Notes: a model not told the origin generated them from the letters alone. A stretch of 46,901 nt of DNA from an uncultured Acidobacteriaceae bacterium (GCA_903828675.1 CAIKND010000028.1:1-46901), one strand, 5' to 3'. Shown: positions 1 through 9,648, counted from the stretch's first letter. Made by a program: numbers and translations.

Positions 1-132
1 ACGCACTCCTGGTTCAACCGCTTCCGCAAACTACTGGTCAGCTTCGAGAAAACCCAGGCCAGCTACAACGGGCTCCTATCCCTTGCCGCCGCCCTCATCT
101 GTTGGAGAAAGACCGTTTCTATTTACGGATAA
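1..132 (+). CDS. IS5-family transposase, C-terminal end (partial)
   Basis: The window opens inside an open frame that ends with TAA at 130-132. The 43 visible residues include HSWFNRFRKLLVSFEKT, followed by a run ending LICWRK. This resembles the C-terminal end of IS5-group DDE transposases, where a conserved W-x-NRFR-x-L segment precedes a short hydrophobic helix. The catalytic residues would lie left of the window. The gene points toward the convergent tamB end, so the insertion sequence probably finishes in the 110 bases before 243. I could not identify its terminal inverted repeat or target duplication. Whether the element is intact cannot be judged. Confidence 0.72.
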   Translation, partial: THSWFNRFRKLLVSFEKTQASYNGLLSLAAALICWRKTVSIYG

Positions 133-242
133 GCTCTAAAGGCGTGCCCTATCAAAACATCGGTTTAATCAGAGTCTCGCTAACAGCGAATGATTCTCTA
201 AGGAATCGCCTTCTTGCCATAAATATTCTTATTCATCGAGCG
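133..242. other. short gap between transposase and tamB
   Basis: This 110-base stretch separates the transposase stop from the tamB stop on the opposite strand. It has lower GC than its surroundings and contains a small dyad, GATTC-tctaag-GAATC, at about 190-205. It should contain the right end of the insertion sequence, but the terminal repeat cannot be recognised without the left end. Confidence 0.4.
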
Positions 243-3200
243 CTAGCGAAAGCGGCGGGTGGCCTTGATGACCATGGAGAAAACGCCGGACTCGTCGCGG
301 GCCACCAGCAGCGAGACATGGCGGTTGATGGCGACTTCGGCCTGTATCAACTGCTGGCCCGTCGTATTGACGTTGGTGGCGTAAGTGAGCGTTAGATTGC
401 GGCCGAGTTGCTCTTCGACGATGACGCGCGAGGTGGAGTTGCCAAGGGCGCCCAGATAGTTGGGATCGACCTTGACGGAGCCGGCGCCGAAGAGCTTTTG
501 CACGCGGCTGCTGACGGTGGCGTTGAGCGCTCCGCCGAGCAGCGCATCGGTGGTGGGATTGGTGAGCGCCTGCTCCTGCTGCTGGGTGTAGATGCGCTGC
601 TGGCTCTCGGTGCGGCCCAGCGCCAGCAAGGCCACGACATCGGCCTCGGGCAGAGGCGGATCGCTGCGGTAGGTGACCGCCATCTTCTCCGGGGTTCCGT
701 GAAGGCCGAGGGTGATGTCGTAGTCCTCGACGTGGGCGGTGGCGTTCAGGTCGATGGAGGGCTCGATGCGGACCGGGTTTGTGAAGGAGATGTCGCCGCG
801 CTGGAGTTCGTAGCGGGTTCCGGCGATGATGGCGTTGCCCTCGGTAATGGAAACGCGGCCCAGCAGCGAGGGCGTGGCCAGGGTTCCGCGCAGGCGCAGG
901 TCCACATCTCCGGCCAGCTTGGCAAAGGCGTTTTGAAAGTTCAACTGCGGCGAGGAGAGCACATGGACATCGAGACGGACGTGGTTGGAGGGCGCATCCG
1001 GGGGCGTGATGGTTTGCACTGAGTTTGCCTGCGCGGCCAGGGCTGCTATGTCCAGGTCAGGGCTGACGGTGAAGCGGGTGATGAGGACGTCGCCGCCCAG
1101 CAGCAGATTGTTCTGCGAACCCTGAAGGTGCAGAGTGGCGTCCGCCAAAGAGCTCACTCCCTGCGGATAGCGAATGCGGATTCCCTTGCCGGTAACCGAC
1201 AGATCGGCATAGATGCCCCGCTGGTAGGCCAGATAACCGGTGACACTGAGCAGGCCGCCGCCGCTCATGGCGGTGAGAGTTTTGACCTCGAGGCGGTCCT
1301 GGCTGAAATCGAGCGAACCGTGCAATTGGCTGAGCCCGTTGGGCAGGTCCTCAAGGGACAACGAGCCGTTCTGGAATTCGACGCGGCCTTGCAAGTTGGG
1401 CTTTTTCAAAGGGCCGTGCGCTTCAACCTGGAAGGTGGTGGTTCCGCTGGCGGTCAGGTCGCGGTCAAGGGTTTCGGCCAGCTTCAGGTTGACTGAGCCG
1501 CTGGCGGCTAAATCCAGTTGCTGTGTCCCTTTGAGCGCCAGGGTGCCCTGCGCGCGCAGGTCTGTTTCTTCGCCGGTGACATGAAGCGGATCAAGGTGGA
1601 TGCGACCGTCAGCCAAAGTGGCGTGAACGCCGCCCTCGCTCTTTAGGTGGACTCCGACAATTGTCGCTTCCAGTTCCTGCAGGCGGGCTTCGCCGCGGAG
1701 TTTCTCAGGAAGGGCCAGGGGGCCTTCGACGGTGACCGTTCCGGCCAGCGAGGACTCCCCGTTGAGGGCCTGGACGTGGGCCAACTTGAGCAGCGAATCG
1801 ATGTTGAAGCGGGAGAACTCGAGCCGGGCCTGGGTGGGGTAGTCGCCGTCGAGCGCCGTCTGGCCGTGCATTTTGAATTCCGCGGTATCGAGGCGCGTGG
1901 TCACGTCGTAGGTGACGGAGCGGTTGGCGGTGTGCGCCACAAATTCCATCCCACCCACCGGTTCACCACTCAAGGCGAGCGCGGTGAGGGTGGCGTCGCC
2001 GTCGAGGCGGGGGTCGTCGGAGGCGCCTGAACCCCGTACGGAAAATCCCATTTTGCCGGTCGCCGCCCAACCCTGGCGACGCAGCCAGTCGATTTTGGAA
2101 ATGTCGATGCCCGTGCCCTTGGCGTCTACCTGGAAACGGCGGGCCTTGATGTCGTAACTCCCGGTTGCGGAGACGGCGCCGGCTGGCGCGCTGAGAGTGA
2201 TTGAGGTGAACTTGAGCAGTTGATTCGCGATGGCGCCCTGGGCGCGCAGATGCGTGACTGGCTCGCCGTAGACGCTGCCGCCGTTCAGTTCGACCCAACC
2301 GGAACCGCCCAGCGCGCGAACGGGCCCGTCCAACTGGACTTGCGCCTCGAGGACGCCGGCAAGCGGCAGTTTCTGGCTGAGGAGCGGCTGGATGTCATCG
2401 AAGCTGACCTTACCGGCTTGCATGTGCAGATGGAGCGCGGAGTTGGCGTCGTAGGAAGGCACTCTGCCCGGCGATGCGTCCAGAGTGCCACTGAGGGCTA
2501 TCTTCGTCTGGCCGTGGAGCAAGGTGCCGTGTTCGATGGCGATGCGCGTGGCCGAGTAGCTGCCGGTCGCATCAATTGAATCCAGCTTGACCAGGGTTGG
2601 CTGAATAGGCGCGGGCGGGGGCGATTTCGCATCCTGGACAAGTTCGACCGAGGGCATCTCGAAGGACAATCCGGTGGCCTTGAGGTTGCCTGCAAGGCGC
2701 GGATTTGCGAGGGAACCTGCCCACGACCCATGGAAGTCGGCCTGCCCGCCCAGAGCCACTGGCAAGGCGGCGACTCCTGCTTTTCCGTTGCGTTTGAGGC
2801 CGAGGTCGCGCAGCACGGTGTCGAACTCCGCCAGGTCTCCTGAATGGAAATCGACGATGAGCGCGGAGGGACTGACGAGCGGGTAGGCACCCAGGTCTCC
2901 GTGAACCTCCAACTGGCTGGCGGGCGTGTGCAGTTCAAGTTTGCGCAGAGCCACCGCACCGTTGCGCTGGGTATAGGTTCCGTCCAACACGCCGCTGGTG
3001 GGGACTTCGCCGATATAGACCTGTCCTGAGGGGGTCAGTTGAAGCGCAGTGCTCACTGTAACGGTCCTGGTGTCGCCGTTTGACCAATTTGCCGTGGCAG
3101 GCCCATTGAGGCGGGCCTCGAGACCGAGGTGCTGAAACTGCGGATCGACCACCATTTCGAGAAGGGTATCGAGGGCAACATCTTTAATTTCCGCGGTAAC

Positions 3201-4520
3201 CTTGCCGTTCATTGGAATGATGGAGGGCGGGGGCGGGGGAGGATGTGTGTTGCGATCGCCGGGCCGCGCGCCCGCCGCCGGGGGCGCATGCTGCGCGGCC
3301 GGGCCTGGGGCCGGAGGGAGCCATGGTGCAAGGTCCACCATGCCCTCGATCTGGCCGCCCTGGCGCAGGCGCGCAACGATGGAAGTGACCAGAAGCCGCT
3401 TTGGATCGGCGCGAAAATGGGCATCGAACCGGAAGCCGGTGGCGACTACCCCGGTTCCGATGTAGGAGGCTCCGTCGATGTGAAGGTTGCCCTCGGCGAG
3501 GAATTGACCTGCCTCGCCAGTTCCGTTGACATCAAGACGGGCTATGCCTTCGGGCGCAAAGGGGTAGCCGGTGACGGGGTCCAGCAGCCTCAGATCGAGA
3601 TCGCCCCTGGCGCTGGCCTGCCAATGGGGATGGGCAAAATCCCTGAGCGAACCGGAGACTTCAAGGGTATGGCTGCTGCGGTCACGGCCATTGGCTGTAA
3701 GGCGCAGCGAACGCAGAAACACCTCAGTACGGGTGAGGTCGATGGTGGCCTGAAAGAAGCCATGCACCGGCTGGTACTTGCTTCGTGGGCCGCCACGGGC
3801 GAGATTCAGGTCGGTGGCGCCGGCCTCAACGTGATAGGCTTCCCGCCCGCCCTCTGACCTGCGGAGTGCCGCCGGAACGTAGCTTAGGAGCACGGAAACA
3901 TCGTTGGCTTCAAAGTCGAGCGGGGCGTACCGGTCCTGAAAGTCGAAGGACGCGGCGCGGTTCTCGTAGTCGAGGACGCCGCGTTCGACGGCAACATGGC
4001 CTGCGTGCAGATCGAAGAGGGTGTCAAGCGCGGGCTTGCCGGGCTCGCTGGGCTTGCGCGGCTGCGGCTGGTTGGTAGAGCCGTCGGGGTAAACGATGAG
4101 GTGCAGGGCGGGTTGAACGATTTCGAGACTGCGCAAGCGGATGTTCGGGGTCCAGAAACCAAGGACGCTGAGCTGGACACTGAGATGTTCGATGCGGGCG
4201 TAGGGCGCGTCGCCGGGCTCTTCGAGACCGTGAATCACCAACCCGTCCGCATCCGCTTCAAGCGCGAGCAGCCGCCAGTGAAAGGAGGCGACCTCGGCAC
4301 GGCCGCCGGTGAAGCTTTCGATTTCAGAGATCAGACGCTTGCGCACCGTATCCTCGAAACCGGCGGAACTCATCCACAAGTAGAGGCTTGAGCTCGAGAC
4401 AGCCAGCAAGACCAGAAGACCGGCAATGGCCAATGGAACGTGGCGGAGCAGAAAGCGGCGCAGTCGGCTGGGCCGACAGGGCTCAGGGTCAGGAGGAAGC
4501 GTGGACTCGGGTTCGTTCAT
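243..4520 (-). CDS. tamB: TamB-like inner-membrane/periplasmic translocation and assembly protein
   Basis: This 1425-residue protein has the TamB/AsmA-like layout. A Pro-rich cytoplasmic tail is followed by one membrane anchor (about residues 28-50), then a very long beta-rich periplasmic region of repeated amphipathic strands. The C-terminal TamB (DUF490) domain covers roughly residues 1090-1425. A Pro/Ala-rich break with a run of six prolines sits near residues 405-435. TamB proteins span the periplasm as a hydrophobic groove; they support outer-membrane protein insertion and, in recent models, lipid transport. It is the last gene of the bamA/surA-like/tamB operon. Its ATG overlaps the previous stop by four bases (ATGA at 4517-4520), so translation is probably coupled. 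The length suits the family. Confidence 0.85.
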   Translation of the reverse strand: MNEPESTLPPDPEPCRPSRLRRFLLRHVPLAIAGLLVLLAVSSSSLYLWMSSAGFEDTVRKRLISEIESFTGGRAEVASFHWRLLALEADADGLVIHGLEEPGDAPYARIEHLSVQLSVLGFWTPNIRLRSLEIVQPALHLIVYPDGSTNQPQPRKPSEPGKPALDTLFDLHAGHVAVERGVLDYENRAASFDFQDRYAPLDFEANDVSVLLSYVPAALRRSEGGREAYHVEAGATDLNLARGGPRSKYQPVHGFFQATIDLTRTEVFLRSLRLTANGRDRSSHTLEVSGSLRDFAHPHWQASARGDLDLRLLDPVTGYPFAPEGIARLDVNGTGEAGQFLAEGNLHIDGASYIGTGVVATGFRFDAHFRADPKRLLVTSIVARLRQGGQIEGMVDLAPWLPPAPGPAAQHAPPAAGARPGDRNTHPPPPPPSIIPMNGKVTAEIKDVALDTLLEMVVDPQFQHLGLEARLNGPATANWSNGDTRTVTVSTALQLTPSGQVYIGEVPTSGVLDGTYTQRNGAVALRKLELHTPASQLEVHGDLGAYPLVSPSALIVDFHSGDLAEFDTVLRDLGLKRNGKAGVAALPVALGGQADFHGSWAGSLANPRLAGNLKATGLSFEMPSVELVQDAKSPPPAPIQPTLVKLDSIDATGSYSATRIAIEHGTLLHGQTKIALSGTLDASPGRVPSYDANSALHLHMQAGKVSFDDIQPLLSQKLPLAGVLEAQVQLDGPVRALGGSGWVELNGGSVYGEPVTHLRAQGAIANQLLKFTSITLSAPAGAVSATGSYDIKARRFQVDAKGTGIDISKIDWLRRQGWAATGKMGFSVRGSGASDDPRLDGDATLTALALSGEPVGGMEFVAHTANRSVTYDVTTRLDTAEFKMHGQTALDGDYPTQARLEFSRFNIDSLLKLAHVQALNGESSLAGTVTVEGPLALPEKLRGEARLQELEATIVGVHLKSEGGVHATLADGRIHLDPLHVTGEETDLRAQGTLALKGTQQLDLAASGSVNLKLAETLDRDLTASGTTTFQVEAHGPLKKPNLQGRVEFQNGSLSLEDLPNGLSQLHGSLDFSQDRLEVKTLTAMSGGGLLSVTGYLAYQRGIYADLSVTGKGIRIRYPQGVSSLADATLHLQGSQNNLLLGGDVLITRFTVSPDLDIAALAAQANSVQTITPPDAPSNHVRLDVHVLSSPQLNFQNAFAKLAGDVDLRLRGTLATPSLLGRVSITEGNAIIAGTRYELQRGDISFTNPVRIEPSIDLNATAHVEDYDITLGLHGTPEKMAVTYRSDPPLPEADVVALLALGRTESQQRIYTQQQEQALTNPTTDALLGGALNATVSSRVQKLFGAGSVKVDPNYLGALGNSTSRVIVEEQLGRNLTLTYATNVNTTGQQLIQAEVAINRHVSLLVARDESGVFSMVIKATRRFR

Positions 4521-5314
4521 TGGCTTCCTTTTCCTGCAGTGCCGGGAGCGCCGGCGGTCTCTGGCGTTTCAAGAGCCGGGTCGAGCACCTCGACATCGCC
4601 CTGCCTGCGCAGGTTCTTCAGCCAGTCTTCAAAGAGGACATTTACCTTTTGCTGGAGCAGGATTTCTTCGAGGCGCGGAGACACCTTTTCAAGCGGCGGA
4701 ATGGCTTCTCCGGGAGCGTATTCGGGCAGGAGGGTGTCGTGGTAGTAGGTTTCGATCTCCTGGGGAGTGATGCGAATGCCCTGCCGGAATCGCTGTTCGA
4801 TGAAGCGCAGAATCTCAAGCCTGAAGCGAAGATAGGCATCAACGCGCTCGGGCGTGAGGCCGTGGTTGACCAGGAAAGCGACCCATCCCTGATCGGAGGC
4901 GCAGTTCTGACGAACACAAGCAGGAAGTTCCTTGCGAATCTCTGTAAGGCGGGCATTTACCTCGGCCGGCGAGGGCTGCGTAGCCTGCGCGTCTTCGCGG
5001 CGAATCTGCTGCTGAATGAGCGCACGGCTGATCAACTGATCGAGAGCCCGCTTGCGGGTGAGAACGCCCTGCCCGGCGCCGGCGGGGTCCAGGACCGACA
5101 TGCGGATTTCGTTGTCGATGTCGCTGTCGAGAATGACACGCCTGTTAACCATGGCCACCACGCGGTCAAGGAGGACGGGAGAAGCGGGCGGAGGGGCCTG
5201 GGCCGCTGCTGCTGCCGCAAAAACCAGACACAGGAAGCCGACCATTTCCCTGAAACGAGGAGCCGGGCTGAGGCGCCGAGTTTTTATGCACCGGATTGGT
5301 GGCTGGTTGCTCAT
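4517..5314 (-). CDS. SurA-N-type periplasmic chaperone lacking a parvulin domain
   Basis: This 265-residue secreted protein has the SurA N-terminal chaperone fold. After a hydrophobic signal segment (about residues 24-38, ending AAAAAQA) comes the motif VVAMVNRRVILDSDID, typical of SurA/PrsA N-domains. Helices that include ALDQLISRALIQQQI follow. No rotamase domain is present: the protein ends about 100 residues after the chaperone helices, whereas E. coli SurA has two parvulin domains and 428 residues. It probably shields unfolded outer-membrane proteins on their way to BamA. The ATG at 5314 overlaps the bamA stop by one base. A second ATG at 5245 would give a more conventional short signal peptide and may be the true start. 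Confidence 0.78.
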   Translation of the reverse strand: MSNQPPIRCIKTRRLSPAPRFREMVGFLCLVFAAAAAAQAPPPASPVLLDRVVAMVNRRVILDSDIDNEIRMSVLDPAGAGQGVLTRKRALDQLISRALIQQQIRREDAQATQPSPAEVNARLTEIRKELPACVRQNCASDQGWVAFLVNHGLTPERVDAYLRFRLEILRFIEQRFRQGIRITPQEIETYYHDTLLPEYAPGEAIPPLEKVSPRLEEILLQQKVNVLFEDWLKNLRRQGDVEVLDPALETPETAGAPGTAGKGSQ

Positions 5315-8300
5315 CAGAAGCTCTGTCCCAGGCTGAAGAAGAAGTTGAAATGGGTAGCCTCGCCGACATGCGGGGAGAGCGGATTGACCAGCGAATAATT
5401 GTAGGTGACCGGATAAATGGGTGGATTCAGGTTATAGCTGAAGTCCAGCCGGATGGGCCCAACCGGCGTATGGTAGCGCAATCCGATTCCGGGCGTGTGA
5501 GAAAAGTAGTTGAAGCTGCACTCGCCCTGCGGGCCGGTCGAAGTTACTGGGCCGGGCGGTGCAATTTTTGGGTCAGAAGGGTTGCCACCTGCTCCTGGAA
5601 CATAGGGGACCTTGCAGGTGCCGCGGTTGGGCTGGCGAACGCGCAGGGCGCTTAGCCAGGCGTCAGAGGCGTTGGCGAAGATGTTGCCCATGTCATGGAA
5701 GAGCACAAAGCTCACGGTGTTTCCGAGCCAGGGAAGGGTGGGCGGCGGAAGGCGAAGCTCCGTACTGTTGATGAGCGCGCCAGCGCCTCCGATGGGGTAG
5801 CCGGTTTCAGGGTCCCGCGGTCCGGCGGCATTGAAAGAGAAACCGCGCAGGGATGTGGGGCCGCCTGCGTAGAGCCGCTCGGGAAGAGGAATGAGGTCAC
5901 TGCCTCCAGACCCGAAGGCCCGCATCTGGCCGTAACGCGTATTGCGAGCCAGTACGAAGCGGTCCTTACCGAAGCCGTAAAAGCTGGAATTGGAAACGTC
6001 GAGCCGATTGAACTCGGCCTGGGCGCCAAATGGCCGGTCGGAGAGAAACTGCTGAAAGCTGGTATAGGTTCCGCGATGGGCATCGAGCGCCGAATCGCGG
6101 GTATCGCGAATCCATGTGAAGGCCGGACCGGCCACGCGCGCCGCGGTGGACAGTTGCGTAAGTGCAAAGGGGCCTACCTGGAGGCTGCCTTCCGCGACTT
6201 TGACGCGCCGGAAGTTGTACTGATAGATCAGGGTGTTGGCTTTGGAGAAGAAGGACCCCGGAGTGTTAAAGCTCTCAGTGAAGCGCACCCCGCCCTCGAG
6301 CCTGGAGGCGACGTATGTGGTCACGTCCTGGCTGTTGGCGTAGCCGCCGGAGAAGGTGAATCCGAAGTTTCGGTTGCCTTCAAAATGCGGGATCTGAAGC
6401 AGCAGATTGATCTTCTGTTCGAGCAGGCCGTAGGTGGCCTGGAGGGAGGCCGACTGATCGCGGCCGAAGAGACTGTTGCGCGTCACGTCGGCCAGGATGC
6501 GGGGGCTGACTCCGGTCTTGCCGTTCGGGTTGCAGGCGATGCCGCTGGCGATGGCGCCCTTGCAGTTGTTCTGCGGCGTTCCGGTCTGCGCCTCGAAACC
6601 GAAGCCATAGGTCAAAGTCCAGCGGCGCGCTTCGGCGGCCTGAAGCAGGATTGTCTTGTAGGTTTCGCCGCCGGTGGGATTCTCGACCGCTGCATCCACC
6701 TCGTTGAAGAGGGCAAGTTCGTAGAGATTGCGCTGGGTGTCAAGGAGAGCAGTCTGATTGAGCGGATCGCCGGAATGCAGCGTAATGGCTCTCGCCACCG
6801 TATCCGGACGCGTGTAGTGAAGCCCGGTGACGAGCATTTTGCGCACAAAAAGCTGCGGCCCCTCGGCGATATGGAAGACCACATCCACCTTGTTTGCATC
6901 GGTGGTCTCAATCTGCTGAACGACGTTGATGGTGACCTGATCGAAGCCGCGGCTCATATAGTCGGTCAGTATCGTGTCCCGGTCGCCGGCCAGGTTCTGG
7001 GGCGACAGCAACTGTCCTGGCCTGGTGTTGAGCAGAAGGGTGAGCCGAGCGGGGTCGACGTGTTCGTTGCCCTCAATCTGCACTGTACCTACACGCTGCT
7101 GCTCGCCCTCCTCAATGCGATAAATGACATCCAGCGGAGCAGTCCTGGAAGCTGCCCCCTGGCGCTGACCGGCCTTCGCGGGCGCCGTGTCGATGCCTGG
7201 GGCGCGGTTATCGACCACACTGGTTTCAGGCGTGCTGGTTTCAGGGGTGATCTTGGTATTGGGGAAGCCGTTGTTCCTATAGAGAGCCTGGAGCGCGCTC
7301 ACATCGGCGGAGACGAGTGCCTGGCTGTAGGCACCATGGCGGTCGAGGGTGTCGGCGGCATGAACGTTTAGCAGTTCCTTGAGCGTGGCGGCATCGAAGT
7401 AATGATTTCCCTGCACTGAGACGCGTTCCACGCGGCGGCGCGGTCCTTGCTGCACCTTGAAAACGATGACCACCTGCTCAGAGTCCTCGGATTGCTGCTC
7501 ATGGTTGACCTTTACGTCGAAGTAGCCCAGCCGCTGGTAGTAATCGCGCAGACGGCGGCTGCCTTCATTAAGCAGGTCTTCATCGACAGTGCCTTCTTCG
7601 AATACGGGGATGATCCGCTTGACGCGCTCAGGGCCTATGCTCGCGCCCTCGACGAGAACCTTGACCACGGGCCCACGATTGGAGGAAAAGCGGAAGTTGG
7701 CCCTTTTGCCCGCGGCGTCGTAGTGCTCGGATTCGAGCTTGATTTCCGCCTCGAGGCGCTCCTGCCCTTGATAGTGCTTGAGCACCCCGGCCAAGGCTCG
7801 GTTGCCGGTGTCGTGGTCGACATGGGCGCCTGTCTTCAAGTGGGCGTGCCGGCGAAATTCGTCCGCGCTCATTCCCGAATCGCCGGAAATGTCGACCTTG
7901 CCTACCCTGGCCTGGGGGCCGGAAACGATATGGAAAGCGATATTGACGAGTTGCTCTTCCGGGAGCGGCGTGAGTGTTTGGGTAATCACCGGTTCGTGAA
8001 AGCCGTTTTGAGAGAGTGTGCGGCGCATCTGCAAGATCGCTTGGGCGAGACGGGTCTGGGTAAACCGCGTGCCGGGGGTGAGTTGACCGGCGCGCAAAAG
8101 CTGAGTGTTTACCGTGGCGCCTTTGGCTCCCTCCACGCCTACGGTTCCGATAAACGTGCGCGGCGTCCCGCGAAAGATCAGGTCGACTCCGCTGGGATCG
8201 AGCGACCCCTCGGCCTGGATTGTGTCGTAAACGCCGGTGGCAAAGAGACGGCGCAGGCTTTCCCTGAGTTTCTCCAGATTGAGTGGGGTTCCCGCGAGTT

Positions 8301-8610
8301 GGGGAAGGCGGCCGGGCAGCGGCTCCAGCCGGGTCGCCGCAACGCCCTGGAAGGATATGCTCCGCACCGGTTTGCCTTCCCACTGGGCAAGGGTCTCCGG
8401 GGCCGGGTCCTGGAGCGGAGTAGAGACGCTGGAACTTGCGGAACCTGGAGGCGATTGGCTGACCGGGGCACCACCGGCGACTGGGCTCTGGCTCCAGGAT
8501 GCGGCTCCTGCGCTGAACCAACAGACATGGAGGCATGCGAGCAGAAACCCGCACCAAACGACCACCCCGCCGTTGCCGCACTTCTTTGCCGGCTTTGTCC
8601 GCAAGACCAT
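5314..8610 (-). CDS. bamA: BamA/Omp85-family outer-membrane assembly factor with about seven POTRA domains
   Basis: This 1098-residue protein inserts beta-barrel proteins into the outer membrane. A hydrophobic signal segment lies at about residues 15-35. I count seven POTRA-like starts of the form V-x-V-x-G: VRSISFQG, IGTVGVEG, VGKVDISG, VVKVLVEG, VERVSVQG, VGTVQIEG and VRKMLVTG. The C-terminal barrel carries the Omp85 signature in LYAGGPTSLRGFSF, near residue 920, and ends in aromatic strands finishing GQSF, as outer-membrane proteins usually do. The frame stays open to 8826, but that extension lacks a signal peptide and overlaps the sigma-factor start. I chose the ATG at 8608-8610, which has GGGAG just upstream; a TTG two codons later is better spaced. 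It is the first gene of the operon. TamA is the alternative name, but BamA fits better. Confidence 0.85.
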   Translation of the reverse strand: MVLRTKPAKKCGNGGVVVWCGFLLACLHVCWFSAGAASWSQSPVAGGAPVSQSPPGSASSSVSTPLQDPAPETLAQWEGKPVRSISFQGVAATRLEPLPGRLPQLAGTPLNLEKLRESLRRLFATGVYDTIQAEGSLDPSGVDLIFRGTPRTFIGTVGVEGAKGATVNTQLLRAGQLTPGTRFTQTRLAQAILQMRRTLSQNGFHEPVITQTLTPLPEEQLVNIAFHIVSGPQARVGKVDISGDSGMSADEFRRHAHLKTGAHVDHDTGNRALAGVLKHYQGQERLEAEIKLESEHYDAAGKRANFRFSSNRGPVVKVLVEGASIGPERVKRIIPVFEEGTVDEDLLNEGSRRLRDYYQRLGYFDVKVNHEQQSEDSEQVVIVFKVQQGPRRRVERVSVQGNHYFDAATLKELLNVHAADTLDRHGAYSQALVSADVSALQALYRNNGFPNTKITPETSTPETSVVDNRAPGIDTAPAKAGQRQGAASRTAPLDVIYRIEEGEQQRVGTVQIEGNEHVDPARLTLLLNTRPGQLLSPQNLAGDRDTILTDYMSRGFDQVTINVVQQIETTDANKVDVVFHIAEGPQLFVRKMLVTGLHYTRPDTVARAITLHSGDPLNQTALLDTQRNLYELALFNEVDAAVENPTGGETYKTILLQAAEARRWTLTYGFGFEAQTGTPQNNCKGAIASGIACNPNGKTGVSPRILADVTRNSLFGRDQSASLQATYGLLEQKINLLLQIPHFEGNRNFGFTFSGGYANSQDVTTYVASRLEGGVRFTESFNTPGSFFSKANTLIYQYNFRRVKVAEGSLQVGPFALTQLSTAARVAGPAFTWIRDTRDSALDAHRGTYTSFQQFLSDRPFGAQAEFNRLDVSNSSFYGFGKDRFVLARNTRYGQMRAFGSGGSDLIPLPERLYAGGPTSLRGFSFNAAGPRDPETGYPIGGAGALINSTELRLPPPTLPWLGNTVSFVLFHDMGNIFANASDAWLSALRVRQPNRGTCKVPYVPGAGGNPSDPKIAPPGPVTSTGPQGECSFNYFSHTPGIGLRYHTPVGPIRLDFSYNLNPPIYPVTYNYSLVNPLSPHVGEATHFNFFFSLGQSF

Positions 8611-8799
8611 CTCTCCCAAAAAGCGCGGGGATTTGTACCCCGTTGCGTGACAGGACCACCTCAACAAAAAACCTACCTGGCGTCGGCCCCGGTCATCTTT
8701 CGCCGAAGCTCCACGTCCGAGACCGCTTCCCCTTATACTAACGAGGATAGAAGCCTTGCGCAGCAATCTCCCGGCACAAGAGCGATCTTCAAGGAGCGC
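8611..8799. promoter_or_regulatory. divergent intergenic region between bamA and the sigma-factor gene
   Basis: Both transcription units start from this 189-base gap. On the plus strand TATACT at 8734-8739 looks like a -10 element, and AAGGAG at 8791-8796 is the ribosome site for the sigma factor. On the minus strand TAGTAT at 8741-8736 could serve as a -10 for bamA. I see no convincing -35 element on either side, so a non-housekeeping sigma factor, perhaps the neighbouring one, is possible. Confidence 0.35.
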
Positions 8800-9648
8800 A
8801 TGTCCCAATCCCGGTTCCCGGCGCAACCGCCGGATCCAACCAGACGAGGCCCGGACGGAGACCCACGCCGTCCTGTTCCCTGCCCCAGCGACAAGGAGCA
8901 GCCGCGGGAATCTGCGACTTCAAACCCTGGAGATCTTGAACCGCCTGCAGGAACTCCGGCCCAGCGCCCGGACCGCAAGAAAGTCGACGGACAAAGGACA
9001 GCAACGGAGACGGCTAATTCAGCGCTTTATGGTCCAGTGGACTCAGGTTCCGCACCTCAAGCAGCCGCAGCATCTGCCGGCCCAGTTGAGGACACGGTGC
9101 TGGCCCGTGCCCAGGCAGGTGACCATAGTGCTTTCGCACAACTGTACTCCCTGCACAAAAGACGCATCTATTCATTATGTCTGCGCATGGTGGGCAATAT
9201 TGCGGAGGCGGAGGATCTGACCCAGGAAGCATTCCTCCAGTTGCACCGCAAGATCGCCACCTTCCGCGGCGATTCAGCCTTTTCGACATGGCGGCATCGG
9301 CTGGCGATCAACGTTGTGCTGATGCAGTTGCGCAAAAAGGCCTTGAACCAGATTTCGTTGGACGAGGCCATGGACCCGGCACCCGAGGAGGGACCGGGAC
9401 GCAGCTTCGGAGCTCCCGATCTGACCCTGTCCGGCACCATCGACAGGCTGGCTCTGGAGCGCGCCGTGGGCGATTTGCCAGCCGGTTACCGGCTCATATT
9501 TATCCTCCACGATGTGGAGGGGTATGAGCATAATGAGATAGCCTCCATGCTCGAGTGTTCGATCGGAAACAGCAAGTCGCAGTTGCACAAGGCGCGCCTC
9601 AAGCTGCGCGACGCCCTGCACATCCGCCCAAAGCAGGAGGCGCAATGA
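8800..9648 (+). CDS. ECF-type RNA polymerase sigma factor
   Basis: This 282-residue protein has a long, Pro-rich and probably disordered N-terminal tail (about residues 1-95) and then the two ECF sigma domains. Region 2 starts with RAQAGDHSAFAQLY and contains GNIAEAEDLTQEAFLQL, the core-binding and -10 recognition helix. Region 4 starts near LPAGYRLIFILHDVEGYEH, which runs into the -35 recognition helix. It redirects RNA polymerase to a stress regulon. The ATG at 8800 follows AAGGAG with a short three-base spacer. A GTG at 9097 would remove the whole tail and cannot be excluded. The gene overlaps the anti-sigma gene by four bases and diverges from bamA, so envelope-stress control is a reasonable inference. 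Confidence 0.85.
   Translation: MSQSRFPAQPPDPTRRGPDGDPRRPVPCPSDKEQPRESATSNPGDLEPPAGTPAQRPDRKKVDGQRTATETANSALYGPVDSGSAPQAAAASAGPVEDTVLARAQAGDHSAFAQLYSLHKRRIYSLCLRMVGNIAEAEDLTQEAFLQLHRKIATFRGDSAFSTWRHRLAINVVLMQLRKKALNQISLDEAMDPAPEEGPGRSFGAPDLTLSGTIDRLALERAVGDLPAGYRLIFILHDVEGYEHNEIASMLECSIGNSKSQLHKARLKLRDALHIRPKQEAQ

Noticed and set aside
5695..7371. Open frame of 558 codons on the plus strand
   Set aside because: It lies opposite bamA, whose domains are clear, and its translation has no recognisable family; it is a high-GC antisense shadow.
7447..8799. Upstream extension of the sigma-factor frame
   Set aside because: It runs antisense to bamA, and the extension has no family features; the ATG at 8800 has a ribosome site.
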